Both the position numbers and the translations under genes were made by a program. The notes beneath the pieces were generated by a model. That model did no database searches, was not told where the DNA came from, and worked only from the letters and a program-made list of their open reading frames with translations. From assembly GCA_030540225.1 (NCBI GenBank), contig JAUNWQ010000015.1, positions 1-32,216 of the forward strand: DNA of 32,216 bases. Direction: 5' to 3'. Below, piece by piece: positions 16,362 to 26,574 of the stretch. Each line of letters starts with the position of its first letter. The first letter of the stretch is position 1. The DNA is from Coriobacteriia bacterium (GTDB lineage Bacteria > Actinomycetota > Coriobacteriia > Coriobacteriales > Eggerthellaceae).

Positions 16362-16395
16362 AAAAACCATTCCGCCGACCTCGCGGCCGGCGGAA
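16362..16395 (-). terminator. typA terminator or iorA attenuator
   Basis: On the minus strand TTCCGCCG (16388-16395) pairs perfectly with CGGCGGAA (16370-16377) over a 10-nt loop. The RNA then reads TGGTTTTTG, with five T from 16366 to 16362. It starts 7 nt after the typA stop and ends 16 nt before the iorA ATG. iorA therefore depends on read-through or on a promoter inside typA. Confidence 0.75.
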
Positions 16396-16401
16396 TTCCC
16401 C

Positions 16402-18222
16402 CTATTTCTTAGCTGCCTTCTTGCGGTCGACCGCGGAGAGAAGGCGCTTTCTCATGCGCACGTTCTGCGGCGTGATCTCGACGAGCTCGTCATCGGTGAT
16501 GTACTCGAGCGCCTCTTCGAGCGTGAAGGTGCGCGGAGGCGTGAGCTGCACGGAGATGTCGGAAGTGGAGGAGCGCTGGTTGCCCAGGTTCTTCGTCTTC
16601 GCGACGTTCACCACCATGTCGCCCGGGCGAGCGCTCTCGCCGACGATCATGCCCTCATAGCACGCGTCGCCGGGAGCGACGAACAGCGTGCCGCGCTCCT
16701 GCAGCGTGCCAAGCGCGTAGGCGACCGCCTTGTCGGTGCTCATGGAAATCATCGCGCCGTTCTTGCGGGCGCCGATGTCGCCCGCATAGGGGCCATATTC
16801 CAGGAACGTGTGGTAGAACACGCCGTCGCCGTGGGTGACGTTTAGGATGCGGTTCTTAAGACCCATGATGCCGCGGGTCGGGATCTTGAACTCAAGGTGC
16901 GTGACCAGGCCCGACGCATCAAGAGACACCATCGTGCCGCCAGCAGTGCCGAAGATCTCGATAACCTTGCCCGAGTACTCTTCGGGGCACTCGACCACAG
17001 CCTGCTCGATCGGCTCGATCTTGTTGCCGTTCTCGTCCTTCTTGAACAGGACGCGCGGACGGCCCACCTGCAGTTCGAAGCCCTCGCGGCGCATCGTCTC
17101 CATCAGGACGGAAAGATGGAGAATGCCGCGGCCGGAAACTTCGATGCCAGATTTGTCCTCGAGCTCCTCGATCTTCATCGTCACGTTGTTCTCGCGCTCG
17201 AGCATGAGGCGCTCTTTGAGCTGGCGGGCGCCGACGATATCGCCTTCGCGGCCAACGAGCGGAGACGTCGACGGCTCGAACACGATGGAGAGCGTCGGCG
17301 GATCGATTTCGATCGGGTCGAGGGCGATGGGGTTCTCGGGGTCGGTGTAGACGTCACCGATGTCGGTGCGCTCGATGCCGACGACAGCTCCGATGTCGCC
17401 CGCTTCAACGACGTCGCATTCCTTGCGGCCGAGGTAGTCGAAGGTGAACAGCTGGCGAACCGTCGCGGTCGACTCGCTGCCATCGTTCTTCACGACGAGG
17501 ATGGTGTCGCCCGTGTGGATCGATCCGGAATATACGCGGCCGATGCCGATGCGTCCGACGTACTCGGAGTGATCGATCGTCACGCACTGCATGGCGAGCG
17601 GACCGTCGGGATCGACCTCGGGAGCGGGCATGTCATCGAGAATCATGTCGAGCAGCGGGTACATGTTGTCGTTGTCGTCGGCGGGGTCAAGGCGGGCGAA
17701 ACCGTTCATGGCGCTCGCGTACACCACGTGCTCCATCGCGAACTCGAGCTGCTCGTCGTTCGCGCCGAGGTCCGCCATCAAGTCGAGGCAGTCGTTGTAA
17801 GCCTTCTCGGGATCGGCACCGGGGCGGTCAATCTTGTTCACGACGATCATGATCGAAAGACCCGCCTGGATAGCGTGGCGCAGCACGAAGCGTGTCTGGG
17901 GCATGGGACCCTCGAACGCGTCGACGAGAAGCAGCGTGCCGTCAGCCATCTTGAGGACGCGCTCGACCTCGCCGCCAAAGTCGGCATGGCCCGGGGTGTC
18001 GATGACGTTGATCTTCACGCCCTTGTACTCGATGGAGATGTTCTTCGCCAGAATGGTGATGCCGCGCTCGCGCTCCTGGTCGTTGGAGTCGAGCACGCGC
18101 TCCTCGACCTTCTGATTCTCGCGGAAGGCATCGGTCGCGCGCAGAAGCTTGTCGACGAGGGTCGTCTTGCCGTGGTCGACGTGAGCGATGATGGCGATGT
18201 TGCGAATGTTCTCTTGTTTCAC
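16402..18222 (-). CDS. typA: ribosome-associated GTPase TypA/BipA
   Basis: A translational GTPase of the EF-G/LepA superfamily that binds the 70S ribosome and helps ribosome assembly and stress adaptation. The 606-residue length is normal. G motifs are AHVDHGKT (13-20), ERGIT (52-56), DTPGHADF (75-82) and NKID (129-132). Domain II and the EF-G-like domains follow, then a C-terminal domain unique to TypA with the family segment [19 protein letters not shown]. The start is GTG at 18222 with AAAGGA 6 nt upstream. A terminator follows at once. The upstream gap holds a parS site. Confidence 0.97.
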   Translation of the reverse strand: MKQENIRNIAIIAHVDHGKTTLVDKLLRATDAFRENQKVEERVLDSNDQERERGITILAKNISIEYKGVKINVIDTPGHADFGGEVERVLKMADGTLLLVDAFEGPMPQTRFVLRHAIQAGLSIMIVVNKIDRPGADPEKAYNDCLDLMADLGANDEQLEFAMEHVVYASAMNGFARLDPADDNDNMYPLLDMILDDMPAPEVDPDGPLAMQCVTIDHSEYVGRIGIGRVYSGSIHTGDTILVVKNDGSESTATVRQLFTFDYLGRKECDVVEAGDIGAVVGIERTDIGDVYTDPENPIALDPIEIDPPTLSIVFEPSTSPLVGREGDIVGARQLKERLMLERENNVTMKIEELEDKSGIEVSGRGILHLSVLMETMRREGFELQVGRPRVLFKKDENGNKIEPIEQAVVECPEEYSGKVIEIFGTAGGTMVSLDASGLVTHLEFKIPTRGIMGLKNRILNVTHGDGVFYHTFLEYGPYAGDIGARKNGAMISMSTDKAVAYALGTLQERGTLFVAPGDACYEGMIVGESARPGDMVVNVAKTKNLGNQRSSTSDISVQLTPPRTFTLEEALEYITDDELVEITPQNVRMRKRLLSAVDRKKAAKK

Positions 18223-18257
18223 CTGTGTTCCTTTTTCTACAACCTACCTGCTTGTTT

Positions 18258-18305
18258 GCGTCTTCTCTTCGACTGTTTCACGTGAAACCCCCGAAGGGAA
18301 GACGC
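18258..18305. repeat. 14-bp inverted repeat enclosing parS copy 2
   Basis: GCGTCTTCTCTTCG (18258-18271) and CGAAGGGAAGACGC (18292-18305) are reverse complements except for one position that can pair as G-U. Their 20-nt centre is almost filled by the parS palindrome, giving a 48-bp near-palindrome. No T run follows in either direction, so it is not a normal terminator. Confidence 0.7.
18274..18289. promoter_or_regulatory. parS site (ParB binding), copy 2
   Basis: TGTTTCACGTGAAACC matches the 16-bp parS consensus at 15 positions and has the perfect 14-bp core. It lies between typA and the J-domain gene, about 9.6 kb from the origin. Confidence 0.9.
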
Positions 18306-18315
18306 ATCTTCTTCC

Positions 18316-18867
18316 TTACCCTATCTCGTCAAGACGCGCGAGGAGCTGCTTCTTCTCAGCGGCGAGCTCGTCGAGGTGATCGTTAAGGATGCTCGCGGTT
18401 TTCTGCGCGCTCACCACTTTCACGATGCCCCACACCGCACACGCCACACCGATGCTCGCGACAACAGCGAGCACGCCGAGCTTGCGCCCGAACGCAAGTG
18501 CCACCAAAGCGCCGATGCCCGCCATCGCGAAACCGCTGCGGCGCTCGTCGAGAGCGACGTCGCGCTGCGTGAGCAGCTGTTTGCGCGCGGCGGAGATGCC
18601 CGCAAGGCGAGCGTTGATTTCCGCTTCCTCGGCAGAAGAGGCGACCGTTCCGCGAGCACGCGCGGAGGACCCCTTCCCACTGGTCAGCACCTCATATGCT
18701 TCTTGAAGGTTTTTGAATTGCTCGGTGGCCCGCTTCTGGAGCTTCTTGTTCGAAGCAAACCGATCCGGATGCAGAATCTGAGCCGTCTCGCGGTATGCTG
18801 CCTTCACTTCCTCGGACGTGGCGTCCGCAGAAAGCCCCAGCAGGCGCAGTGCCTCGTTGCGGTTCAT
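18316..18867 (-). CDS. membrane-associated J-domain (DnaJ-like) protein
   Basis: A 183-residue protein with an N-terminal J domain (about 1-62) carrying the HPD triad at 33-35 that stimulates DnaK-type Hsp70. After a Ser/Ala-rich linker and a charged helical stretch (75-110), two hydrophobic segments (about 112-126 and 130-152) form a membrane hairpin. A charged helix that may be a coiled coil (155-180) ends the protein. It lacks the Gly/Phe and zinc-finger domains of true DnaJ, so it is a co-chaperone of unknown client. AAGGAGG lies 4 nt before the ATG. TACAAT just upstream could be its -10. Confidence 0.85.
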   Translation of the reverse strand: MNRNEALRLLGLSADATSEEVKAAYRETAQILHPDRFASNKKLQKRATEQFKNLQEAYEVLTSGKGSSARARGTVASSAEEAEINARLAGISAARKQLLTQRDVALDERRSGFAMAGIGALVALAFGRKLGVLAVVASIGVACAVWGIVKVVSAQKTASILNDHLDELAAEKKQLLARLDEIG

Positions 18868-19037
18868 CTTCCTCCTTCAATCATGACACTTCATTGTACA
18901 ACGCGAGAAGGAGATAACATGAAAGCCCCTTGTAAGAAGCATATATCGGTCGGTCACCGTCAATTGCGATTTGAGTTGCAGCAAAGCCCGCAGGGTTGTC
19001 CAACCCTCACGGGGTTCAATCACCGCCAAGCTGAAAT

Positions 19038-19069
19038 AAAAAATCGCCGGTCGATTGTTCGACCGGCGA
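19038..19069 (-). terminator. terminator of tRNA-Ala
   Basis: On the minus strand TCGCCGGTCGA and TCGACCGGCGA form a perfect 11-bp stem with a 4-nt loop, followed by a T run (19043-19038). It starts 9 nt after the tRNA CCA end. This is a textbook intrinsic terminator. Confidence 0.92.
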
Positions 19070-19078
19070 CTGAATTGA

Positions 19079-19154
19079 TGGTGGAGAATAGGGGGATCGA
19101 ACCCCTGACCTCAGGCTTGCAAAGCCCGCGCTCTCCCAGCTGAGCTAAACCCCC
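19079..19154 (-). tRNA. tRNA-Ala (anticodon TGC)
   Basis: The minus strand folds as a cloverleaf with the D arm GCTCAGCTGGGAGAGC, an anticodon stem CGGGC/GCCTG around TTTGCAA (anticodon TGC), the T arm AGGGG-TTCGATC-CCCCT, and CCA encoded at 19079-19081. The acceptor GGGGGTT/ATTCTCC keeps the G3-U70 identity pair of alanine tRNAs but has a U6-U67 mismatch. Confidence 0.94.
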
Positions 19155-19172
19155 AACTCGCACTTTACAATA

Positions 19173-19216
19173 ATAAACGCTCCACCGGCAAACTCGGCTC
19201 ACGGTGGAGCGTTTAT
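19173..19216 (-). terminator. hairpin between tRNA-Ile and tRNA-Ala
   Basis: A perfect 15-bp stem (19173-19187 with 19202-19216) has a 14-nt loop. On the minus strand the second arm ends GTTTAT and continues TATTG, so it can act as a terminator after tRNA-Ile or as a processing hairpin. If it terminates, tRNA-Ala needs read-through or its own promoter. Confidence 0.7.
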
Positions 19217-19225
19217 CGCAAATAC

Positions 19226-19302
<77 letters not shown>

Positions 19303-19319
19303 TTGAAAAGTGCCTGATT

Positions 19320-19348
19320 ATAGTAACCCGACGACTAGATATCGTCAA
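19320..19348 (-). promoter_or_regulatory. promoter of the tRNA-Ile/tRNA-Ala unit
   Basis: On the minus strand TTGACG (19343-19348) is 17 nt from TACTAT (19320-19325); a TATAAT lies 3 nt further on (19317-19322). The start would be 10-15 nt before the tRNA-Ile 5' end. Confidence 0.7.
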
Positions 19349-19357
19349 CCCATAATC

Positions 19358-19366
19358 TGCTAGAAT
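19358..19366 (+). promoter_or_regulatory. extended -10 promoter of the DUF151 gene
   Basis: TGC precedes TAGAAT (19361-19366), a five-of-six match with the TGn extension. It starts 10 nt from the divergent tRNA promoter, so the two may compete for polymerase. Confidence 0.55.
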
Positions 19367-19396
19367 TTGAAAAAAGTTTTTGATTGAGGAGCCGGC

Positions 19397-19894
19397 ATGA
19401 TCCCTTTGAAAGTTCTCACCCTCATCGTTTTGAATTCCATGCAACCAGCAGCCCTGGTCATGGAGCCAATTGAGGAGCATCAGCGAACGAAATCGCGCAT
19501 CGTGCCGGTATGGGTCGGGCCCGCTGAAGCCATGCAGCTTGGCATGGCCGTCGAGCACATGAGAACCCCAAGGCCCCTCACCCACGACCTCATGCTCGAC
19601 GCCCTCACCAACCTCGACGCGCGAATCGATCACGCCGTCATCAACGACGTGAAGGGAACGACTTTCTTCGCGAAGCTCTACTTAAAGCAAGGCGATCGGA
19701 TGATCGAGCTCGACGCCCGCCCGAGCGACGCCATCGCGCTGGCCATACGCGAAGATGCACCCATCTACATCGACGAAAAGACCCTTGATAAGGGAAGCTA
19801 CCCTTACATCATCAGGGAAGACGCATCCGAAAGCGAGATCGAGGAATTCCATAGCTTCCTTGAGAATATCTCCCCTGAAGACTTCCAAGCGTAA
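19397..19894 (+). CDS. bifunctional nuclease family (DUF151) protein
   Basis: A 165-residue single-domain protein of the BFN/DUF151 family. The family pattern is visible: RIVPVWVGPAEAMQLGMAVE (about 35-54), RPLTHDLMLDALTNL (about 60-74), then DVKGTTFFAKLYL and LDARPSDAIALAIREDAPIY (about 113-132). Plant BFN has DNase/RNase activity, but the bacterial function is not settled. The fold is also found in sensors of unknown role, so no activity is claimed. GAGGAG lies 5 nt before the ATG. It stands alone, diverging from the tRNA pair and converging on gyrA. Confidence 0.88.
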   Translation: MIPLKVLTLIVLNSMQPAALVMEPIEEHQRTKSRIVPVWVGPAEAMQLGMAVEHMRTPRPLTHDLMLDALTNLDARIDHAVINDVKGTTFFAKLYLKQGDRMIELDARPSDAIALAIREDAPIYIDEKTLDKGSYPYIIREDASESEIEEFHSFLENISPEDFQA

Positions 19895-19953
19895 ACGCGG
19901 AAGGGGAGTCCCACCACAGGATCGATAGCAGTCCTTGTCGTGCCCGCCATACG

Positions 19954-19995
19954 AATGAGGGGCCTTACAGCCTGCCAGCCGTAAGCCCCCTCATT
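19954..19995. terminator. bidirectional hairpin between convergent DUF151 gene and gyrA
   Basis: A 15-bp stem with one mismatch (19954-19968 with 19981-19995) has a 12-nt loop. It has no clear U run on either side, so termination efficiency is uncertain. Its place between two converging genes fits a shared end signal. Confidence 0.5.
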
Positions 19996-20029
19996 AACAA
20001 CTTATGCCGCTTGAGCGCAGCGCCTGCGC

Positions 20030-22786
20030 CTAATCGAGGTCGTCTTCGCCAAGTTCCCCTTCATCGGCCAGCTCAATCTCGTCGATTTCGTCGACGTCGT
20101 CTCCCTCGGCCTTCTGGTCGCGCTTCTTCTTGCCAGTACTCGAGATGGCGACAGCCGTCACGCGATCCTTGTCCGCGACATTCATCACGCGAACGCCTTG
20201 CGTCGAGCGTCCGAGCTCGGAAATTCCGCTCACCGGAGTGCGAACGACGACGCCCTCCTCGGAGATGATCATGATCTCGTCGTTGGGTTTCACAATCTTC
20301 ATCACCGACAGCAAACCCTTCTTGTCGGTCATCGTGATGGTGAACACGCCCTGGCCGCCGCGGTGGTGCTCGGGATACTCGTCGATCGAGGTGCGCTTGC
20401 CATAGCCCTTCTCAGTGATCACGAACAGGTCGCTTCCCGGCTTGGCAATCTCCATGCCGAGCACATGCGCGTCAGCAGGCACCGTCATACCCTTCACGCC
20501 CATCGTGTCGCGTCCCATGGCGCGCACTTCGCCCTCGCTCCACATGATGGCCTTGCCGGCGCTCGAGACCATGATGACCTTCTCACCGACTGCCACCCGA
20601 CGGACGCTGATCAGCTGGTCGCCCTCTTTCAGGTTGATGGCGATGAGTCCGTCACGGCGTGTGCGATCATAGAGGTCCATCGAGGTCTTCTTCACCATGC
20701 CCTGCTCGGTGGCGAACATGAGGTATTCGTCCTCTGGGAAGTCCTTCGTCGCAATGACGGCGGAAATCGTCTCGCCCTTTTGCAGGGGCAGCAGGTTCAC
20801 GATTGCAGTGCCGCGAGCGTGGCGCGATGCCTCGGGAAGCTCGTACACCTTCAGGCGATACACCTTGCCCGCGGTCGAGAAGAACAGCATATAGGAATGC
20901 GTCGAAGCGACGAACAGGTGCTCGACGTAGTCGTTGTCCTTCAGGCTCACTCCCTGCATGCCCTTGCCGCCGCGCTTCTGCTGGCGATAGGTGGTCACAG
21001 GAAGACGCTTCACGTAGCCCGCCTTCGTCATGGTGACGACCACGTTTTCCTCAGCGATCAGGTCTTCGACGTCGATATCCTTCGCGTCGCCCGAAAGCTG
21101 CGTCTTGCGCGGGGTGCCGAACTTCTTTTTGATTTCCTGCAGCTCGTCTTTGATGATCTGCTTGAGAAGGCCCTCGTCCTCGAGCACGCGCTTGTAGTAC
21201 GCGATTTTCTCGCGAAGGTCGGCCAGCTCCTGCTCGATCTTCTCGCGCTCCAAGCCGGTCAGACGGCGCAGGCGCATCTCCAAGATAGCGTCGGTCTGCT
21301 TCTTGGAAAGCCCGAAACGCTCGGTCAGGCGTGCTCCCGCCTCTTTGTCGGTCTGGGACGAGCGGATGATATGGATGACCTCGTCGATGTTGTCGAGCGC
21401 GATGATGTAACCATCGAGGATGTGAGCGCGCTCCTCGGCCTTCTTCAATTCGAAGCGCGTCCTGCGCTCGATGACTTCCTTCTGATGCTCGATGTAGTAG
21501 AAGAGCATCTCCTTCAAGGAAAGCACGCGGGGCACGCCGTCGACGAGCGCCAGCATGATCACGCCGAAACCCACCTGCAGCTGCGTGTGCTTGTACAGCT
21601 TGTTCAGCACGACCTGGGGCAACGCATTCTGCTTCAAGTCAATTACGATGTCGATGCCATGACGGTCCGCAGCGTCGTGAATGTTGGAAATCTCGGGCAG
21701 CTTCTTGTCGCGCACGAGCTCGCCGAGCTTCTCGAGCAGGCGCTTGCGGTTCACCTGGTAGGGAATCTCGCTGACCACGATCGACGACTTGCCGTTCTTG
21801 CGATCCTCAATCGTGCACTTCGCACGAACGGTGAGCGAGCCGCGGCCCGTTTCATACGCATCGAGAATGCCCTTCTTTCCCATGATGATGCCGCCGGTGG
21901 GGAAATCGGGTCCAGGGAGCGCGGTCATGAGCTCTTCAGTCGTGATATCGGGGTTGTCGAGCATCATGCAGGTCGCGTCGATCGTCTCGCCGAGGTTATG
22001 CGGCGGGATGTTCGTCGCCATGCCGACTGCGATGCCGTTCGAACCGTTGACCAGCAGGTTCGGGAAGCGCGCGGGAAGAACCTTCGGCTCCTCGAGGCTC
22101 TCGTCATAGTTCGGCTGGAAATCAACCGTTTCCTTGTCGAGGTCGCGCAGAAGCTCCATAGCGGCCTTGTCGAGGCGCGCCTCGGTGTAGCGCATTGCTG
22201 CTGCGGAGTCGCCGTCGATCGAACCGAAGTTGCCATGGCCGTCAACCAAGGGCACGCGCATCGAAAAGGGCTGAGCAAGGCGCACCATCGTGTCGTACAC
22301 TGCGGAGTCACCATGCGGATGGTATTTGCCGATGACGTCGCCGACGGTACGTGCGGACTTCATGTGCGGGCGGTTCGGGGTGTAGCCGGACTCGTTCATC
22401 GCGTAAAGGATGCGGCGATGAACGGGCTTCAAACCGTCGCGCACATCGGGAAGCGCTCGCGAGACGATAACGCTCATGGAGTATTCCAGGAACGACGCCT
22501 GCATCTCTTTGCCCAGGTAGGCACTGCGAACGGTCGTACCTTCGCCGCCATTCGCTCCTTCGATAATCTCTCCGTGGGCGGTCGGCATGTCGACGAGCAT
22601 CGACTGGGCGAGCTGCTCTTCAGATATCGCAGAGCCGACGGCAGGGGTGGCGGAACCTTCCTGCGATTCCTCTTCCTCGGCTTCAGCCTCAGCATCCTGC
22701 TCGGCACGGGAAAGCATCTCGTTGAACGCATCGTCGCGCTCGGGCTGCTCCCCCTCCGGCGGGGTCATGTCGTTATTTTCTGCCAT
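20030..22786 (-). CDS. gyrA: DNA gyrase subunit A with acidic N-terminal extension
   Basis: The breakage-reunion subunit of gyrase, which introduces negative supercoils. The 918-residue protein has the winged-helix/tower core with catalytic Tyr200 (in AAMRYTE). Ser161 and Asp165 occupy the E. coli Ser83/Asp87 quinolone positions, so the wild-type residues are present. The C-terminal pinwheel has the GyrA box QKRGGKG, which separates gyrase from topoisomerase IV. The core starts near residue 93. The first 85-90 residues are extra, acidic and low-complexity (E/D/A/S). Another acidic tail ends the protein ([18 protein letters not shown]). AAAGGA lies 5 nt before the ATG, so the extension is probably real. 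Co-transcribed with gyrB, 48 nt apart. Confidence 0.97.
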   Translation of the reverse strand: MAENNDMTPPEGEQPERDDAFNEMLSRAEQDAEAEAEEEESQEGSATPAVGSAISEEQLAQSMLVDMPTAHGEIIEGANGGEGTTVRSAYLGKEMQASFLEYSMSVIVSRALPDVRDGLKPVHRRILYAMNESGYTPNRPHMKSARTVGDVIGKYHPHGDSAVYDTMVRLAQPFSMRVPLVDGHGNFGSIDGDSAAAMRYTEARLDKAAMELLRDLDKETVDFQPNYDESLEEPKVLPARFPNLLVNGSNGIAVGMATNIPPHNLGETIDATCMMLDNPDITTEELMTALPGPDFPTGGIIMGKKGILDAYETGRGSLTVRAKCTIEDRKNGKSSIVVSEIPYQVNRKRLLEKLGELVRDKKLPEISNIHDAADRHGIDIVIDLKQNALPQVVLNKLYKHTQLQVGFGVIMLALVDGVPRVLSLKEMLFYYIEHQKEVIERRTRFELKKAEERAHILDGYIIALDNIDEVIHIIRSSQTDKEAGARLTERFGLSKKQTDAILEMRLRRLTGLEREKIEQELADLREKIAYYKRVLEDEGLLKQIIKDELQEIKKKFGTPRKTQLSGDAKDIDVEDLIAEENVVVTMTKAGYVKRLPVTTYRQQKRGGKGMQGVSLKDNDYVEHLFVASTHSYMLFFSTAGKVYRLKVYELPEASRHARGTAIVNLLPLQKGETISAVIATKDFPEDEYLMFATEQGMVKKTSMDLYDRTRRDGLIAINLKEGDQLISVRRVAVGEKVIMVSSAGKAIMWSEGEVRAMGRDTMGVKGMTVPADAHVLGMEIAKPGSDLFVITEKGYGKRTSIDEYPEHHRGGQGVFTITMTDKKGLLSVMKIVKPNDEIMIISEEGVVVRTPVSGISELGRSTQGVRVMNVADKDRVTAVAISSTGKKKRDQKAEGDDVDEIDEIELADEGELGEDDLD

Positions 22787-22834
22787 TAGAATCCTTTCGA
22801 GATTTCAGGCTCAATCACCGTAAGGCACGATGCC

Positions 22835-24895
<2,061 letters not shown>

Positions 24896-24935
24896 CTAAG
24901 GCCTTCTAACGGATGATTCTGCATTTTTTCGCCAT

Positions 24936-25457
24936 TTATGACCTTTCACCCTTCTTCCATTCTCTGTCGGTTACCATCGCCTTTTCCAGCGCGCGCCTGA
25001 GCGAAGGGTTCTCCACAGATGACACCATCTGCTCAACTTCGGTTTTTTCCTCGGGGGAAAGTGGAACCGAGCGGGAACTTTCAGACTTCGTTTCGCATAC
25101 ATCTCTATAAGGATGACGCTTGCGCATGTCGAACCGGGAAGGGTAGGTTTTGAACTCATCTATCCTCTCGCCGAAACGCTCATGGAGCCGAAGCATGATC
25201 AGATGCTGCCGGCAGTGGACATCCGAACGGAAGTTTCCATCGTCCATATACACATACAGCGAGCGGATTCCTTCTTCTTCTTTTATATAGACAGCGTTCA
25301 CATGATCGAGGACGTAGGGAGCATTTTCCTTGTATACATACTCGATTGCATCTTTCCACATCGTGCGAACCTCGGCGGCCCGTCGAGCGATGAGCGTCTT
25401 CTCATCAGTCGGCAGCGAACTGAACAGACGCGCCATTTCTTTTCCAATCCTAGCCAC
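24936..25457 (-). CDS. dciA: DUF721 protein, DciA-type replicative helicase loader/operator
   Basis: A 173-residue DUF721 protein. DciA is the ancestral bacterial factor that helps load DnaB helicase at the origin, and actinobacteria carry it between recF and gyrB as here. The DciA core is at about 20-95 (RTMWKDAIEYVYKENA, then a strand-rich part and LIMLRLHERFGERIDEFK). A basic linker and a helical C-terminus with SPEEKTEVEQMVSSVENPSL follow, resembling the tail of other actinobacterial members. The GTG at 25457 has AGGAGG 6 nt upstream and overlaps the end of recF by 8 nt, so the genes are coupled. The open frame extends further inside recF without similarity. Confidence 0.85.
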   Translation of the reverse strand: MARIGKEMARLFSSLPTDEKTLIARRAAEVRTMWKDAIEYVYKENAPYVLDHVNAVYIKEEEGIRSLYVYMDDGNFRSDVHCRQHLIMLRLHERFGERIDEFKTYPSRFDMRKRHPYRDVCETKSESSRSVPLSPEEKTEVEQMVSSVENPSLRRALEKAMVTDREWKKGERS

Positions 25458-26574
25458 GTGCTGCCTCCTCACCCAACTGCACGACACGAGCATTCCTGAG
25501 AAGGGAATCATCGAAATAGGCGAGGTTAGCCGTCGTGATGAACGTCTGCATATCTCCCGAGATAAATTCCACCAGTGCATGCCTTCTACGCTCGTCAAGC
25601 TCGCTCATCACGTCATCGAGAAGGAGCACCGGCTTCTGGCTGAGCATATCCTCGATAATCGACGCCTCGGCAAGCTTGCAAGCAAGGACAATAGAGCGTT
25701 GCTGCCCCTGACTTCCATAATTTTCCGCATTCTTTCCCTCGATGTAGAAGCCGATCTCGTCGGAATGAGGCCCAACGACGCTCTTTCGGCGGGCGAGCTC
25801 CTCGCCGCGGCGCGCTTCAAGGGCAGAAGCGAGCGCATCACGCGCCTCATCTCGAGAAAACGAGGCAACCCCACACGGTGTTTCACGTGAAACAGGGGTC
25901 ATCCAGGAAGGAGCATACGTCACTTGCAGCTCCTCACCTTGAGCGATGTCGGCGTAACGACGAGAAATCTCCGGCGCAAGCTTCGCAAACAGCGCCGCAC
26001 GATAACACGCAAGCTGCGCGCCGCAGGTTACCAGCGTCTCGTTGATACTGTCGATGAGCGCTACCTGGGATTCCTCTTTTAGAAGCCTGTTCTTGTAGCG
26101 GATGACCTTCTCGTAATCCTTCTTAATAAGGTAGTGATTCGGCGAGAGCTGCGACCCCAAAGCATCAATCGCGGTGCGTCGGACGCTCATTGATCCTTTC
26201 ACGAGGTCGAGGTCATCTGGCGTGAAAGACACAGAAGGAACGAGCCCCTTCAAATCAGCAGGCCGTCTCGCTTTGCCGTTCAACGTGTACTTCCGCTTAT
26301 GACTTTCAAGCAGCATGACAATATCGAGGACCCGATCGTCTCCTGTCACGCGCGCCTCAGTGCGGGCGTAGCTTTCCCCGTGTTTTATTACCTGGTCGAT
26401 GAGCGGATGGCGAAACGAGGAAAGCGCCGTCATCAGCTGAATGCCTTCGACGATGTTTGTCTTTCCGACCGCATTCGGCCCCACGAACAAGGTGAGCGCC
26501 CCGATATCGTTCAGCTCGAAGCGCTCGTAATTGCGAAAGTTAGTAAACCCTATATGCTCAATGGACAGCGTCAC
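25450..26574 (-). CDS. recF: DNA replication and repair protein RecF
   Basis: An SMC/ABC-type ATPase that, with RecO and RecR, helps load RecA at single-strand gaps. The 374-residue protein starts LSIEHIGFTNFRNYERFEL. Walker A is GPNAVGKTN (33-41), with Ala where most RecF proteins have Gly. The ABC signature region is YGSQGQQRSIVLACKLAEA (about 290-308) and Walker B is VLLLDDVMSELD (about 319-330). The start is GTG, overlapping the dnaN stop in GTGA, so translation is coupled. A full parS site lies inside the coding sequence at 25879-25894 and encodes V-S-R-E-T. Confidence 0.95.
   Translation of the reverse strand: MTLSIEHIGFTNFRNYERFELNDIGALTLFVGPNAVGKTNIVEGIQLMTALSSFRHPLIDQVIKHGESYARTEARVTGDDRVLDIVMLLESHKRKYTLNGKARRPADLKGLVPSVSFTPDDLDLVKGSMSVRRTAIDALGSQLSPNHYLIKKDYEKVIRYKNRLLKEESQVALIDSINETLVTCGAQLACYRAALFAKLAPEISRRYADIAQGEELQVTYAPSWMTPVSRETPCGVASFSRDEARDALASALEARRGEELARRKSVVGPHSDEIGFYIEGKNAENYGSQGQQRSIVLACKLAEASIIEDMLSQKPVLLLDDVMSELDERRRHALVEFISGDMQTFITTANLAYFDDSLLRNARVVQLGEEAARG
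25879..25894. promoter_or_regulatory. parS site (ParB binding), copy 3, inside recF
   Basis: TGTTTCACGTGAAACA is identical to the 16-bp bacterial parS consensus. It is inside recF, about 2 kb from the origin. It is the best match and the most origin-proximal of the three. Confidence 0.93.

Noticed and set aside
18992-19007. 7-bp inverted repeat AGGGTTG/CAACCCT upstream of the J-domain gene
   Set aside because: Too short and without context to call an operator; the nearest gene start is more than 100 nt away.
18919-19143. 74-codon plus-strand frame with a good AAGGAG before its ATG
   Set aside because: It runs antisense through the tRNA-Ala terminator and the tRNA gene itself, a common annotation artefact; the ribosome binding site is probably chance. 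A short truncated version cannot be excluded.
20198-22789. 863-codon plus-strand frame opposite gyrA
   Set aside because: Shadow frame rich in His, Arg, Leu and Val, without any recognisable domain.
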